Source of the DNA: a virus
Virus record (IMG/VR): IMGVR_UViG_3300047557_002845
Coordinates: 1-59,611 of that record
DNA: 59,611 nucleotides
Strand: one strand, 5' to 3'
Part shown: in pieces, positions 38,725-47,614 of the stretch
Position numbering within the stretch: position 1 is the stretch's first letter
Layout: every line of letters begins with the position of its first letter
Position numbers and translations under genes: made by a program
The notes under the pieces: model-generated
Told to the model about the DNA's origin: nothing
Seen by the model: only the letters and a program-made list of their open reading frames with translations
Databases searched by the model: none

Positions 38725-40346
38725 TGACCGTATCCTAAATTCTTCACTTCGTCTTCTATGTTACGCAGTATATTACTACGTTTAGGTTGGGTTGATAATA
38801 GAGGGGGTTGTGTATAAGAGGTATTGTTAATTATAGCCCCGCCGGCTAACGTTCTTGCTTGTACTCTCACAGATTTTGGATTACTACTATATAAACTATA
38901 CGCGCTCATAAGATTACCTGTAGCTATATCAATATCTATAGGAACCTCTAATATATCTAATACTACATACACATTTAATCTAGAAAGAGTCCAAGCAATT
39001 AGTTCAATAGCAGCTTCTGGGGGGTAAGCAGTTAAAGGATCATTTTTTATTAACGCTCCGGTCATGCCAGAATAATTTCTTTCAACAGTAATAGCTTCCA
39101 TTAAACTAACAGCTACCTGTGAGTACCTTAAATTATCTAAGTCTTTTTGTACCTCAGCGTTACTATCTATTCTTCTTGTTATTGTTATCTCTTGAAAGTC
39201 TGTACTTGATATTATTTCAGTAGGGGACCAAAACTGCAATCTATACTTTACTTTAGCTGTAGTTGGAGGTGTTGGACCTCCTACACTATACTGTACTTTG
39301 TTTCTTATATATAATACCTGGGGCTCTATCTCTACATCTTTATTTATAGTAGATGTCTTACTATCTTTTATAACTAGAATTAAACCATTAAGGATATTAC
39401 TAGTTAATGAATTCATATTAATACCCCATACAAACGGGGAAACATTAGTAGAAGTAGTACCGGTGTATTTTTCTATCTTTATATTTAAAGAGTATGTTGT
39501 TAATCCTGAGTTTGTATTCCGGGCATAAAACCTAAGGATATGAGTATTTGAATAAAATTCATTCTTCTTACCTGCTAACTGTACTGATGCTACTAAGCCT
39601 ATGCCTTCATATAAGACACTTACAGCATTAATAGAGTCAGCTAAATCTGATACTATACGCCATACAGGCAATGAAGAAGTATAAGGAGGTAAATTAATCC
39701 AAGAGTTAGTTAAATGGGTAGCATACCAACTAACCCTAACAGATTCAGAGGTATTTAATACTATATTAGTAGAGTTAAAGATAAAACCGGGCTGCTCTTC
39801 AATCTCAGCTAAATGACCACTAGAAGTGCTGCTGGATAATTCATAGGTTAAGCAAATTCTATCTAAATCTTCAAGAGCTTGCTTTTCAAGAACTTTAGAA
39901 TGTTCAGCTTGCTCTGTTACTTGAGCTAACTGTCCTATTAAGACAGAAGCAGTTAGTATAGCAGAGACACGTTTTATGCCATCAGAGAAGAGATTTCGGT
40001 TAGTTTGACCAGAGACCCCTCGTTGAGTAGAGGCAAACATAACTTCTTGTACTTGAGTAAGACCCTGGAATAGGTAAGTACTATCAGAGCGACGTTTAGC
40101 AGAAGCTAGAATAAGAGCGATACGGGGGTCCGATTCAAAGGTAATTATTTTAAAGATTTCTAGAGCGGATTTACGTCTCAAAAGGACAGAAGCCCGTCTA
40201 ACAATGTCTACCATACTAGACAGTTCAGACGAGGCTTCTAATATTTGAGCCTCAGTTAAACTATCCATACTATCAGAGGGATATCCGGGGATGCCGTTTG
40301 GCGCGGGATAGCTAAATCTATCTGAAAAGTTTAACTGAATGCTCAT
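38706..40346 (-). CDS. Hypothetical virion/neck-region protein, 546 aa
   Basis: No family recognised. A helical N terminus (about 25-170) precedes a beta-rich middle part (about 190-390) and a helical region, ending in a basic segment. It overlaps the next gene by 19 bases and follows the 196-aa gene by one base, so the three are a tightly coupled unit. Head-tail connector or neck is inferred from position between capsid and sheath genes. Confidence 0.6.
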   Translation of the reverse strand: MSIQLNFSDRFSYPAPNGIPGYPSDSMDSLTEAQILEASSELSSMVDIVRRASVLLRRKSALEIFKIITFESDPRIALILASAKRRSDSTYLFQGLTQVQEVMFASTQRGVSGQTNRNLFSDGIKRVSAILTASVLIGQLAQVTEQAEHSKVLEKQALEDLDRICLTYELSSSTSSGHLAEIEEQPGFIFNSTNIVLNTSESVRVSWYATHLTNSWINLPPYTSSLPVWRIVSDLADSINAVSVLYEGIGLVASVQLAGKKNEFYSNTHILRFYARNTNSGLTTYSLNIKIEKYTGTTSTNVSPFVWGINMNSLTSNILNGLILVIKDSKTSTINKDVEIEPQVLYIRNKVQYSVGGPTPPTTAKVKYRLQFWSPTEIISSTDFQEITITRRIDSNAEVQKDLDNLRYSQVAVSLMEAITVERNYSGMTGALIKNDPLTAYPPEAAIELIAWTLSRLNVYVVLDILEVPIDIDIATGNLMSAYSLYSSNPKSVRVQARTLAGGAIINNTSYTQPPLLSTQPKRSNILRNIEDEVKNLGYGQWPQIL

Positions 40347-40347
40347 A

Positions 40348-40938
40348 TTAGTTTTCTTCTATCTGTTTTTCTTGAATAGTGGTAATAACGCGTTTGCACT
40401 CATTAACTACAGATCCCATAGAAGAATACTTTTGCTGGATATAGTTTATAAGTTCAAGGTTAGGAAGGGATTGGGTACCGAGTTCTCTAACATAATTAAC
40501 TAAGCTTTTCCAGTTAGGAGTTTCACCTAAAACTCGAATAATTTCGGAGTCAAAGCCGGTTATAGGGGAAGGGTCTAGAGAGGGCTCAGTAGAAGGTAAA
40601 GATTGGGGGTTCTGTAGAGAAGCAAAGAGAGGTTCGCCATCTTGTTTGTACTCCCCATAAACTTCCTCCAAAGGGTCAGTTACAGCAGATCCCAAAACAG
40701 AGTTTTCTTGAGGAGGGGCTACAGTTTCAGTAGCGGACCCTTCAGTAAAGCTAGATAATTGTGTAACGTCTTGGGGGTCATCACTAGCAATAACAACAAA
40801 AGAAGAACTAATAGGTGAGGCTAATAAAGCTTGAGCGTCTACATTACTTAGATGTAGACAGTCTCCGGCTGTTACTGTTTGACCTTTCCCATTTATATAT
40901 AATATTTCCGGTTTTACAGCTAATAGTCTATAACTCAT
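40348..40938 (-). CDS. Hypothetical protein, 196 aa
   Basis: Not recognised. The N terminus is a compact alpha/beta piece (about 1-55), the middle is Ser/Pro/Glu-rich and probably disordered, and the C-terminal 60 residues are helical. It lies between the 262-aa gene (31 bases away) and the 546-aa gene (1 base away). A head-completion or connector role is suggested by position only. Confidence 0.55.
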   Translation of the reverse strand: MSYRLLAVKPEILYINGKGQTVTAGDCLHLSNVDAQALLASPISSSFVVIASDDPQDVTQLSSFTEGSATETVAPPQENSVLGSAVTDPLEEVYGEYKQDGEPLFASLQNPQSLPSTEPSLDPSPITGFDSEIIRVLGETPNWKSLVNYVRELGTQSLPNLELINYIQQKYSSMGSVVNECKRVITTIQEKQIEEN

Positions 40939-40969
40939 ACAAACCTTTTACTTTTAACTACTATTGGTT

Positions 40970-41758
40970 CTAAGGGTTCTTAACGTTATTTACTACTGTC
41001 AAATAGCTTTTATCAGTATTTAAGGTTCTAGCAGTACCAGTGCCCTCATTAAAGTTAATAACCAGAGTAGCAATATGAAGGGAAGCGCAATCGCGTAAGA
41101 GAGCCAAAGAGTTAGAGTTAACATATGGGGGGTAAACGCTGCCGATATAAACACGTTTTTCAACAATATTTACTTGGAAGTTAGAAGCAGTAACCTTAGA
41201 AGCTACTTGGTTACCCCAATGACGGTTTTTACCTTTTTGGGAAGGGACAATAGGGGCTTGGAAGATAAGATCGTTAATAGGGTCGTTAGAGATAGATTGT
41301 TGCCAAGAAGAGCCTACTCTTTTAAAGAAAGAATTAGCGATCAGGTATTCATCTAAATCAGCGCATTGAACTGCCCAATCTCCTTCAGTAACACTATCAC
41401 CATTTAATAGAGTAGAAGGTTTAGTAGAGCCAACATAAGGGACAACGCGGCGGCTAGGGTTAAGAATAATATAATAATAGTTATCGCCAACTGCTGCGGA
41501 AGTTGTAGGTACTGTTATATCTACAGAACTAGCTAGAGTAGACAATTGGCTATCTAAATAAGCTGAACCTGCACTAATAGATACAGTTTGAGCTGGGGGA
41601 GTAGACAAATTACCAGCTGTTGCAGTCCAACTAGGAACTAAACCAGAGTAGATAGAGGAGTAGGGATAATAGCTAAGCCCCATGCCTCTAGATTCAGGAT
41701 ATAAATCTTTTAAAAAACGGAAACCAGGTGCTACCTGTAATTCAATAGGAGTGGTCAT
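40970..41758 (-). CDS. Hypothetical head/decoration candidate, 262 aa
   Basis: Not recognised. The sequence is beta-rich with a Ser/Thr-rich N-terminal half containing SISAGSAYLDSQLSTL and a C-terminal part with VSVEKR-type strands. It lies 77 bases after the capsid gene, beyond a hairpin. Genes in this place often encode head fibres, decoration or tail proteins; the function here is unknown. Confidence 0.55.
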   Translation of the reverse strand: MTTPIELQVAPGFRFLKDLYPESRGMGLSYYPYSSIYSGLVPSWTATAGNLSTPPAQTVSISAGSAYLDSQLSTLASSVDITVPTTSAAVGDNYYYIILNPSRRVVPYVGSTKPSTLLNGDSVTEGDWAVQCADLDEYLIANSFFKRVGSSWQQSISNDPINDLIFQAPIVPSQKGKNRHWGNQVASKVTASNFQVNIVEKRVYIGSVYPPYVNSNSLALLRDCASLHIATLVINFNEGTGTARTLNTDKSYLTVVNNVKNP

Positions 41759-41803
41759 TTAAACCTCTTAATAATATGTTTATGATGTTTATAAGTATGT
41801 GTA

Positions 41804-41829
41804 TACTCCTAGAAAAAAGACTAGGAGTA
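41804..41829 (-). terminator. Hairpin after the major capsid gene
   Basis: TACTCCTAG and CTAGGAGTA pair around an 8-base loop just past the capsid stop codon. No clear T run follows on the minus strand, so it may be a weak terminator or a 3' stabilising structure that favours capsid mRNA. Confidence 0.6.
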
Positions 41830-41835
41830 AAAGAA

Positions 41836-43152
41836 TTAGAAAGTACCGTAGCTGAGGTTGGATTGAATAATGAACTTATTGGATAGTTCATTAGGTTCGC
41901 ACACATCAAGGATAGAAATCCAGTGAGGGTAAATAACAACAGGGAGGAAAGCGTCACCGAGCTGCATTACACGACCTGGAGGTGCGGGGGGTTCAGACAT
42001 AGCGGAGGTGCGCATGTACATTCCGGGCTGACCATCTGGGGCTTCACCGCTACAGTGGTAAGTAAAGCCTAGAGTAGAGGAGGGGTCACCAGAAGCGGAC
42101 CGGGAGACGATAGCGACTTTATGAGCAGGCCAATAGGTTTTAATAACATTATCTACAGGGTCGCGGTATAGACCATCTACGCCAATAATGCGAAGGCCTG
42201 CGATAGAAGAGATTTCGCCACCTGCACCCATTGTGATATAGCTTGCTGGGGTATTAGAGGTAGAAGCAATATTAGCATTACCAGCAACTGAGGTGGTTGG
42301 TTGGTTAAGAATTACAACGCCAGGTACATTGCTTAGAGCTTTAATGTACTCATTTTCCATTAAGATAGTGAGTAAATCGGAGCTCATTATGATATCAGTA
42401 GGGCGGTTTTTGTTAGTTTTATAAAGATATTCTTTAATAAGACGTAAGCAGTAAATAATATCTGCTTTATTATCAGTCCAAGGCACAGCGCAGCGACCAT
42501 CAGTAGATTTAAACATAAGAGCTTCAGGTCTGCCCTTAGTGTTACTTAGAGCTTTATTAGCTTTTAATCCAGAGCCAGCGACATTCAAATCACCGGAAGC
42601 AGCGGTACTGTTATAACCGTCGTACTTAAATAAGTTATGAGCAGGAATATTAGAAGATACATCTATACTAACGCCAGTACGAGGGTCAGTATACTTTATA
42701 CCACCGAGAAGAGCTTTAGTAATAAAAAGGTCTTTAGTACGAGAATGGCGAGCAACAAGTTGTTGAACGCGGCGTTGGATAAATTCTTCAGGGCGGTAAG
42801 CTTCATTAAAAGTACCGACACGGCGTACTTGGTTAATAAAATGTTGTTCAATAAAATCATCTTCACGAACAACAGCGGGGCGGGCGGTCATTGAGCGGAC
42901 GCGGTTTTGTTCTAAATAACCGCCGCTAGGAACACCAAAGCGAACGATAGGCATAATACCTACGCCTTCAATAATTTGTTCAACAACAATAGTCCGCTCA
43001 TTAATTAATCTTGAGGGGAAAAACTCTTGTAACGAAGTTACTGCTAACTGTTCAAATGACCTTGCTAACATTGTTAGCTGTAACGAACCAAAAGTGTATT
43101 CATCCCCTATATACTTATAAGGGCTTACTTCAGCATCAAATGGGATTGTCAT
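41836..43152 (-). CDS. Major capsid protein
   Basis: 438 residues. The N-terminal arm is followed by a long segment with Arg-rich helices, TFNEAYRPEEFIQRRVQQL and TKDLFITKALLGG, and a C-terminal part with YWPAHKVAIVSRSASG. This is consistent with HK97-fold capsid proteins of the lambda gpE-like group. It follows the protease/scaffold gene by 51 bases, as in Mu and many other phages. A weak Shine-Dalgarno AGGA is 8 bases from the start. The hairpin after the gene fits high expression. Confidence 0.85.
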   Translation of the reverse strand: MTIPFDAEVSPYKYIGDEYTFGSLQLTMLARSFEQLAVTSLQEFFPSRLINERTIVVEQIIEGVGIMPIVRFGVPSGGYLEQNRVRSMTARPAVVREDDFIEQHFINQVRRVGTFNEAYRPEEFIQRRVQQLVARHSRTKDLFITKALLGGIKYTDPRTGVSIDVSSNIPAHNLFKYDGYNSTAASGDLNVAGSGLKANKALSNTKGRPEALMFKSTDGRCAVPWTDNKADIIYCLRLIKEYLYKTNKNRPTDIIMSSDLLTILMENEYIKALSNVPGVVILNQPTTSVAGNANIASTSNTPASYITMGAGGEISSIAGLRIIGVDGLYRDPVDNVIKTYWPAHKVAIVSRSASGDPSSTLGFTYHCSGEAPDGQPGMYMRTSAMSEPPAPPGRVMQLGDAFLPVVIYPHWISILDVCEPNELSNKFIIQSNLSYGTF

Positions 43153-43203
43153 AATAAATTCCTATAAAGTTTAAAACTAAGAATATTTTCTATATGGGTA
43201 TAA

Positions 43204-44190
43204 TTAGTAGAGTTTAGCCTTCTGAAGGTCAGCAAAGACTTGTTGATTACGTTTAATGATATCTTCGTAAGGGTTAGAAGGTTGGTCAGAGGTATCTGGT
43301 TTAGATTGACCTTGAGGCTCATTAAACTTTAGGGAGTTACCTTCAGAGAGTTTAATAAGTTTTTCTAATTGTTCTTGACGTTGTTGTTTGCTGAGGGAAG
43401 GTAATAGTTCAGAGAAGACCTGTTTAGTATCAGAGGAGATATTTAGAAGAGAAACTTGTTTAAGAGTTGACTCTGAAGTCAGGCGGTCGATTTCGGTGTT
43501 AGCTTCGGAGAGTTTAAGTTCAGTAGCTTCTAGTTTTTTGCTGAGTTCTTCAAGTTTAAGAGTTAAATCAGCAGCGACTTCGGCTAATTTTTGTTCAGAG
43601 ACAGATACAGATGGAGCTGCAGCTGTAGTTTCAAAAGAGTTTGACATAGTATTTAAATGAAATAAAAAGGTTAAATTTGATTCAGGTTGTTGTTCACTAA
43701 ACTGTTGGTAAACAGCTTCTACACGAGGTAAGCCCGTTAGAAAAGGTCTGTTAGTAAGTGCAGCCCCGCGCAGTAAAGTTCCTATAGACTCACCAGTTTC
43801 TTTGCTTAAAGCGTTTCTGGATAACTCTGCACTTGAGTATCTGTATGACCCTTTAGCAACGTCGTTAAAGACTTTATCGTCTACGGGGTCAAATAAACCA
43901 TATAATACAGAACCCTCTTGGTATAGTTTCTCTAAAAAACCTACTGAAGGAGCTCCTTCTACACTATTTATATCTGTAGGATGACCTAAAAATAAAGGAG
44001 GTTCGTACCCTGCTATATTATTACTCCAATTACCTACTATCTGGCTAAAATCCTCTTGAGAAAACTTTACCTCACCGTACTCAGGGTGTACCCAACTTCC
44101 TATTGTTGCTATAGGTACTTTTAATAGCTTTTTTACTGAATTTGATACTTCAGCTAGTTCTTGCTTTTGTATCTCTATAAACTTGGTCAT
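43204..44190 (-). CDS. Prohead maturation protease with scaffold-like C-terminal domain (Mu gpI-like)
   Basis: 328 residues. The first 155 residues follow the Mu gpI-type head protease pattern: IGSWVHPEYGEVKFSQEDF near 30-48, LGHPTDIN at 68-75, GSYRYSSAELS near 114-124 and GAALTNRPFLTG near 142-153. After residue 180 the chain becomes Glu/Lys/Leu-rich with a coiled-coil pattern, as in scaffold domains. An in-frame Met at 182 (position 43647) would make the scaffold alone, like the I/Z arrangement of Mu. I see no strong ribosome binding site before it. The gene lies just upstream of the capsid gene. Confidence 0.8.
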   Translation of the reverse strand: MTKFIEIQKQELAEVSNSVKKLLKVPIATIGSWVHPEYGEVKFSQEDFSQIVGNWSNNIAGYEPPLFLGHPTDINSVEGAPSVGFLEKLYQEGSVLYGLFDPVDDKVFNDVAKGSYRYSSAELSRNALSKETGESIGTLLRGAALTNRPFLTGLPRVEAVYQQFSEQQPESNLTFLFHLNTMSNSFETTAAAPSVSVSEQKLAEVAADLTLKLEELSKKLEATELKLSEANTEIDRLTSESTLKQVSLLNISSDTKQVFSELLPSLSKQQRQEQLEKLIKLSEGNSLKFNEPQGQSKPDTSDQPSNPYEDIIKRNQQVFADLQKAKLY

Positions 44191-44219
44191 ATTAACTGTA
44201 ATGTTAAAAGTATATAAAA

Positions 44220-45014
44220 CTAAATAACAGCCCCTTCAAAAGAACCATACTTTTCTTTATAGAGCTGTAAATACTTCTTCTTAATATAAGCTTGTTTGTA
44301 TACCTCAGGTTCAATAACAGGGACATTAGTAGTTGCGGCTAGGAATAGCTCTTGGTCTTTATAGTGGTTAGATATTAGTTGTAAAGGGGTGTCAGTTGAA
44401 GGTATAGAGGTTGTATGCTGGGGAGAATCTAAAGAGGGTATAGAGTCGTCTAGAGGGGTTATAGAGTCTTCTTGAGGTGTTGTAGAGTCTTGAGTAAATG
44501 TAGCCGCGCGGGGCTGCTGTTCACTTAATACTTCTAAGCCTATCTCTTCTTTATACTCTTCCTCTTCTCTCTCCTCTGTTTCTTCTACATTATCCTCTTT
44601 ACTTATTAAACTTCTGGGGTCTTTATGTTCATCACAATAATATACAGGTACTATACAACAATCCCACTTAACACAGCGCGCGCTATTTAATACGGGGTCG
44701 TATACAGAAAAGGCGCAGTTAGCGCAGCATTGCGCTAGTCTATAATTAGGTATACCACAGTTTTCTAGCATACCTAAATCCCCTGCAGGCATAGAATATA
44801 CATAATCAGATAACTTTATTAAGTCTTTAGTACCTAAAGTTTTACTTTCTATAGGACTTTCTACGGGACTTTCTGCGGGACTTTCTACCACTTTTTGTAC
44901 ATCTTTTCTAAGGAGTGCTTCTGATTGAGCTACAATAGGCTCCACATCTATTTTAGCTACTTCTTGTAAGTCTGTACCGTTCATTAGCATTGATATTAAT
45001 TGGTTGTCATTCAT
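44220..45014 (-). CDS. Cys-rich protein of unknown function, 264 aa
   Basis: Not recognised. A compact Cys cluster, LENCG then CCANCAFS, CVKWDCC and YYCDEH, at about residues 80-130 suggests a zinc-binding fold. Before it is a Pro/Glu/Ser repeat (VESPAESPVESPIES), and after it a low-complexity acidic stretch and Thr/Ser-rich tail. It sits between portal and protease genes in position but starts 2 bases from the start of a plus-strand gene. Adaptor or DNA-binding are possible, and neither is proven. Confidence 0.6.
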   Translation of the reverse strand: MNDNQLISMLMNGTDLQEVAKIDVEPIVAQSEALLRKDVQKVVESPAESPVESPIESKTLGTKDLIKLSDYVYSMPAGDLGMLENCGIPNYRLAQCCANCAFSVYDPVLNSARCVKWDCCIVPVYYCDEHKDPRSLISKEDNVEETEEREEEEYKEEIGLEVLSEQQPRAATFTQDSTTPQEDSITPLDDSIPSLDSPQHTTSIPSTDTPLQLISNHYKDQELFLAATTNVPVIEPEVYKQAYIKKKYLQLYKEKYGSFEGAVI

Positions 45015-45016
45015 AT

Positions 45017-45628
45017 ATGGAATCTAAATCTTTTTTGTTGTCGTTCTTTGATATCTATAAAGACCTAAGTATTAAAGAAGCAAAAGTGCTGTCAAACTGT
45101 ATAGAAGTTCAGATCTATAATACAATGCTTAACAGCAAAGAACAAAGTTTAGAAATAAACTTCGAGTCAATACCTGGTTTCTACCAATACGCTAAAAACA
45201 TAGTACAAGTACAGTCGCAAGTCCTAAATTTAAAAATGGACTATTCAACTCTAGAGTTATCTATAGCTAACTTATATATACAAGAGATAATAAAAAGAAG
45301 TATAAAATACTCAGCTATAAAAAATGGAAAACTGCTTTATATTCTTAACTCCTCGGATATAGAGATAGATTTACCTTCAAAGCCTATAGTAGAGACGAGC
45401 TATAACGATTTACTGCTATGTAGTATTTTAAGTAGAGGGTATTATATAAAAGAAGTAAAGGGAAGCCACTTTATAATTACAGGAGAGGATTCAGTACCAA
45501 ATATGGTTACAAGGTACAATTGTACATGTGATGACTTTAGTCTGTATAGAGACTGTGAGCATAATAGAGCTGCTAAAGCAATAATAAGTAATAGAAGTAA
45601 GGTAAGCTCTATAATACAGATTGAGTAA
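45017..45628 (+). CDS. SWIM zinc-finger protein, 203 aa (plus-strand island)
   Basis: The C terminus has C169-x-C171, then C180-x-H182, the SWIM zinc-finger pattern (CxC...CxH). The rest is helical and not recognised. SWIM domains bind DNA or protein. I prefer the start at 45017 over 44990, because it avoids overlap with the divergent Cys-rich gene (start at 45014); the gap is then 2 bases. The gene is the only plus-strand one inside 47 kb of minus-strand structural genes and ends in a bidirectional terminator, so it is probably a separately controlled moron-like insertion. A regulator or anti-host role is an inference. Confidence 0.75.
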   Translation: MESKSFLLSFFDIYKDLSIKEAKVLSNCIEVQIYNTMLNSKEQSLEINFESIPGFYQYAKNIVQVQSQVLNLKMDYSTLELSIANLYIQEIIKRSIKYSAIKNGKLLYILNSSDIEIDLPSKPIVETSYNDLLLCSILSRGYYIKEVKGSHFIITGEDSVPNMVTRYNCTCDDFSLYRDCEHNRAAKAIISNRSKVSSIIQIE

Positions 45629-45652
45629 ACAGTAGCCGCGCGGCTACTGTTT
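45627..45652. terminator. Perfect 26-nt palindrome, bidirectional terminator
   Basis: AAACAGTAGCCGC and its exact reverse complement span the 3' ends of the convergent SWIM and portal genes, which overlap it by 2 and 9 bases. The core GTAGCCGCGCGGCTAC is identical to the one at 17330. Short T-rich tails (GTTTATCTC / GTTTACTC) are present on both strands. Confidence 0.75.
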
Positions 45653-47068
45653 ATCTCTAGCTTTAATCTGTTTAGTAGTAGATCCAGTAGACCTACCAGG
45701 TTTACCAGCGCCATTAGGGCCTACATCTGACAATTGGGTTTTCTGTCTAGGTTCAATAACAACTTGCTGTATAAACTTCAAATCATCAGGCTCAATTTGT
45801 CTTCCACCTAATCTTACCATTTGACGTATCATCTTCCAGTCTTCGTCATTCCGAGGGTTTAAACAGCCAATTTCTGTTAAACCCTTAATTACCTGCATAG
45901 TTGCTACTCTGTCTTCAGAGCGGTCGGAGTATATTCTAGTAAATCTGGGAGGAGTTTTAGCGGACTCACGGTTAAAATTCCATTGAATTAACAATGTAAA
46001 TACTTGCTTAATTAAAGCTGAAGTTAACTGCTCGCGTTTAGCTTCTAAAGACTCATAAAATACCTCCATCCTTCGTTCTACAGACTCAGGATTTAATCCT
46101 AAACTCCTGTCAGAAATAAGAAAATAAGGTATTATATGCCTTATGCATTCTTGGTCAGCATACCATATAGCGTCTAAATATGTGTTTCCTATTATGTCCG
46201 CTTGAGCTATAGAACCAACTTCTGGTCTAGCGCCGTCTATATTAAAAGGGAGCATTAACGTATTTTTTATTCCCTCATCAGCGTCAATCTGCTCTTTTAG
46301 TAAGTCAAAGGTAGTTATAGGTTCCTCTTCTCCTGTAGACGGATTTACTCTAGATTGATTTGTAGGTGAACTAGTAGAGGCTATCCATGTTAACCTATGA
46401 CCAGCTTTCTCCATATAAATCATCATCAAATCAATTAAAGCATTTTTTAACCGTTCCCATTTATAACAAGGGGCTACTAGAGATTGACCATAATAGTTAC
46501 CAAAGTCTTGTTCATTACATAAATAAAGAACTTTCCAAAGGTCTAACTTCTTTTCTGCAGTTGTTGAGCCTACAACAGTTTGGTATACGCCAGACTTTCT
46601 ATGACCATCCCAGGTTGCTTCTCCATCTACTAATCGTCCTTTTTTATTTGTGTATATAAAAATAGTAGAGGGGTGATAGGTTATAATATCAGCTAATGTA
46701 AGAGTACCAAATTCCAGATTAAACATTAGTTCAGAGACAGAAGAGCCGGCCCAAGACTTAGTAAATTCAGCTACACGAAGGCAGTTTTTCCAGCTTACGC
46801 CGAGAGTATCTTCCATTCTTCTAAGATTAGTGTTAAGAAAATCAGCTATTTCTGGATCAGGATGTGTTACATCTCCTATAGTTGATATTACATAATCTAT
46901 TAGTGTGTTTAAAGCAGTTTTTATAGTTAAGTCTTGTTTAGCTAATCGTTCGTACAATCTAATTCTAACATGAGGTAATCTACGAGCATAAGTCAAAGAA
47001 CTATGCATGCCCAGTTGTGTAAATTTGCCCCGTGCGGACCGTTTATCTGGATAATCTATATCAGTCAT
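45644..47068 (-). CDS. Portal protein (Mu gp29/DUF935-like)
   Basis: 474 residues, the usual portal size. The first third contains KTALNTLIDYVISTIGDV and the middle contains GNYYGQSLVAPCYKWERLK followed by LIDLMMIYMEKAGHR, a typical portal wing/stem sequence. The C terminus is basic. The DUF935-like portal, the Mu gpI-type protease and the capsid gene in this order resemble the Mu head module. The portal forms the dodecameric vertex through which the terminase packages DNA. Confidence 0.8.
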   Translation of the reverse strand: MTDIDYPDKRSARGKFTQLGMHSSLTYARRLPHVRIRLYERLAKQDLTIKTALNTLIDYVISTIGDVTHPDPEIADFLNTNLRRMEDTLGVSWKNCLRVAEFTKSWAGSSVSELMFNLEFGTLTLADIITYHPSTIFIYTNKKGRLVDGEATWDGHRKSGVYQTVVGSTTAEKKLDLWKVLYLCNEQDFGNYYGQSLVAPCYKWERLKNALIDLMMIYMEKAGHRLTWIASTSSPTNQSRVNPSTGEEEPITTFDLLKEQIDADEGIKNTLMLPFNIDGARPEVGSIAQADIIGNTYLDAIWYADQECIRHIIPYFLISDRSLGLNPESVERRMEVFYESLEAKREQLTSALIKQVFTLLIQWNFNRESAKTPPRFTRIYSDRSEDRVATMQVIKGLTEIGCLNPRNDEDWKMIRQMVRLGGRQIEPDDLKFIQQVVIEPRQKTQLSDVGPNGAGKPGRSTGSTTKQIKARDKQ

Positions 47069-47135
47069 AAGCCTATGCAGCGCAACACCTAAAAGGTACC
47101 AAAGATATTAAAAGGAAGTATAAAAAGGTAAAAAG

Positions 47136-47564
47136 TTAATTATATACCTTACCAAAAGAAGTGTTATTAGAGCCGAATTTAAGTTGGCTGGAGTACTCCA
47201 TACTCTTCATTTCAAGTTGGCGTTCTTGTTCGCGGCGTTTACTTTCTTGCTCGCGGGCTATATTTGCAACCTCAAATGCTAAAGCTTTTTTAATACAATC
47301 TGGTATTCCATAATGCTTAACAAAAGGAGATTCCCTCAGTCCTAACCAATCAGTTATATCTAACTTAATATATTGGTTTATAGCAATAAAACTACCTAAA
47401 TCATATCTTTTAGAAAAGTACTCAGATTCAGCATCCAATCTTAAACTCTCAGATATGGTAAAATTATCTGCCTCTTGCTGTGTGTTAAACATTAACCCTC
47501 TTGGTACCGGGTACCAACTTGGATATATACATAATCTACCTGATATTAGTATATTAGCAGCCAT
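47136..47564 (-). CDS. Hypothetical protein upstream of portal, 142 aa
   Basis: Not recognised. The N-terminal part is mixed, with KLDITDWLGLRESPF at 68-82, and the C terminus is a Glu/Arg-rich helix that may be a coiled coil (REQESKRREQERQLEMKS). It lies 51 bases after the 260-aa gene and 68 before the portal. A small packaging or head-assembly protein is possible from position. Confidence 0.55.
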   Translation of the reverse strand: MAANILISGRLCIYPSWYPVPRGLMFNTQQEADNFTISESLRLDAESEYFSKRYDLGSFIAINQYIKLDITDWLGLRESPFVKHYGIPDCIKKALAFEVANIAREQESKRREQERQLEMKSMEYSSQLKFGSNNTSFGKVYN

Positions 47565-47614
47565 AGGCTTTGCTGGAACATAATAGCAATAAGGTAGATT
47601 ACCTTTTCCTATAC

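Noticed and set aside
41742-41957. Small minus-strand frame overlapping the end of the capsid gene
   Set aside because: It overlaps the capsid reading frame in another phase and would cross its stop and hairpin; it looks like a shadow.
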